This document shows, in pieces, positions 63,390 through 64,000 of a DNA stretch of 64,000 nt. The stretch is taken from contig CAYVFU010000009.1 in assembly GCA_964450495.1 (NCBI GenBank), positions 1 through 64,000 on the forward strand, in the 5' to 3' direction. The stretch comes from CALFUK01 sp964450495. GTDB taxonomy: Bacteria; Bacteroidota; Bacteroidia; Chitinophagales; Saprospiraceae. Under the pieces are notes generated by a model, which did not search any database, had not been told where the DNA came from, and saw only the letters and a list, made by a program, of their open reading frames with translations. The position numbers were made by a program, and so were the translations under genes. Each line of letters begins with the position of its first letter. Within the stretch, counting starts at the first letter, position 1.

Positions 63390-64000
63390 ATGGTCACTGA
63401 GGAGTATCAAAAGCTTGCACCAAAAATACCTCATCAACCAGGGGTGTATAAGTTTATTGATAAATCTGATACCATCATTTATGTAGGAAAGGCAAAGAAT
63501 CTGAAGAAGAGATTATCTTCTTATTTTGGAGAGAAAAAAAACCAAGCATTTAAAACAAGAACGATGGTCAAGAATGCAGACCATTTTGAGTATATCGTTG
63601 TAGACACTGAACACGATGCTTTGCTATTGGAGAATACATTGATTAAACGTCTTCAACCGCGATACAATGTAAACCTGAAAGATGGCAAATCGTACACATA
63701 CATCTGTATTAAGAAAGAACGATTTCCTAGAGTATTTTTTACAAGAAAAGTCATTAGAGATGGTTCTGTTTATTTTGGACCATACACCTCTAAGTTTAAG
63801 GCAAAGCAATTGATGGAAGTAGTGAGAAAACTATTCCAATTGAGGACTTGTAAATTTAATCTCTCTGAAGCAAACATTGATGCTGGAAAATTCAAGGTGT
63901 GCCTAGAGTATCACATTAAAAATTGTAAAGGTCCGTGCGAAGACATGGAAACTGAAGAGGCATACAATTCTAAAATAGACCAAATTAAAAATATACTCAA
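63390..64000 (+). CDS. uvrC: Excinuclease ABC subunit C, 5' part (cut by the window end)
   Basis: The first 203 codons of UvrC, running off the end of the window. GIY-YIG nuclease motifs: GVYKFIDKSDTIIYVGKAKNL near residue 19, and the KRLSSYF and ENTLIKRLQPRYN segments. CLEYHIKNCKGPC near residue 170 is the usual UvrC cysteine block. UvrC makes both cuts around damaged bases in nucleotide excision repair. It is two bases after mgsA and probably co-transcribed with it. Confidence 0.92.
   Translation, partial: MVTEEYQKLAPKIPHQPGVYKFIDKSDTIIYVGKAKNLKKRLSSYFGEKKNQAFKTRTMVKNADHFEYIVVDTEHDALLLENTLIKRLQPRYNVNLKDGKSYTYICIKKERFPRVFFTRKVIRDGSVYFGPYTSKFKAKQLMEVVRKLFQLRTCKFNLSEANIDAGKFKVCLEYHIKNCKGPCEDMETEEAYNSKIDQIKNIL

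Noticed and set aside
1..64000. CRISPR arrays, rRNA, tRNA, transposases, prophage structural genes
   Set aside because: None could be recognised; the tandem repeat at 47426-47695 has no spacers and the S74 protein lacks any phage neighbours.

Overview
The window is AT-rich DNA from a member of the phylum Bacteroidota, most likely a Saprospiria-type (Saprospira/Lewinella-like) marine or sludge bacterium. The evidence is the gene families (FecR/ECF sigma pairs, 7TM-DISM histidine kinase, imelysin/DUF4856/HTTM/TonB iron cluster, CSLREA-type beta-helix secreted proteins with a common C-terminal module, TPR-CHAT proteins), the recurrent TAnnTTTG promoter -7 box, and the lack of strong Shine-Dalgarno sequences. 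The species assignment is inference. There is one 100-N assembly gap (47526-47625) inside a tandem repeat.

Layout. 1-326: cluster of short inverted repeats. 327-4998 (-): five-gene operon of sugar-isomerase-like TIM barrel, YCII lipoprotein, GMC oxidoreductase, Tat-exported gluconate-2-dehydrogenase-subunit-3-like protein and a TrpF-like barrel; probably extracytoplasmic sugar oxidation. 5164-10055 (+): exported hydrolase operon (penicillin-acylase-type amidase, M28 and S37 peptidases). 10293-11961: ettA, flanked by two pairs of a 14-bp palindrome. 12111-14077 (-): class IV aminotransferase, sulfotransferase-like protein and an alkyltransferase-like protein lacking the alkyl-acceptor cysteine. 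14143-14697: degenerate TrpF-like barrel.

14908-34060 is a large secreted-protein region: an M43 protease, a subtilase and a 2.2 kilo-residue metalloprotease/beta-helix protein, all ending in the same kind of C-terminal module, plus an S74 (intramolecular chaperone) protein. Embedded in it is an ECF sigma factor / membrane TPR protein / exported TPR-CHAT protease locus. 34108-37301 holds a solo LuxR HTH, a NarL-type response regulator and a 7TM-DISM histidine kinase. A near-identical palindrome lies exactly 35 bp upstream of a TAnnTTTG box both at the kinase promoter and at the promoter facing the LuxR-HTH/S74 operon, which predicts a small autoregulated regulon.

37455-50169 carries a methyltransferase, an AraC regulator, a candidate small RNA with three hairpins and an intrinsic terminator, rsgA translationally coupled to an unlisted 55-residue membrane protein, an FG-GAP pseudogene, a flippase, a ParE-type topoisomerase subunit, an AAA/DUF4143 ATPase, the tandem repeat with the gap, and a second penicillin acylase. 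50408-56587 is an iron-uptake-type operon (DUF4856, imelysin-like, HTTM, FecA-like receptor) preceded by a 19-bp inverted repeat over the promoter start region. 56643-64000 has a small-membrane-protein/SSS symporter pair, a PqiA-like protein, an ECF sigma/FecR pair, a Crp/Fnr regulator, mgsA and the 5' part of uvrC.

All calls come from reading the sequence; no database searches were run. The strongest candidates for new biology are the two-site palindromic regulon (34108-37370), the CHAT/sigma locus (17920-22150), the candidate sRNA (about 39318-39467) and the rsgA-coupled small membrane protein (39501-39668).
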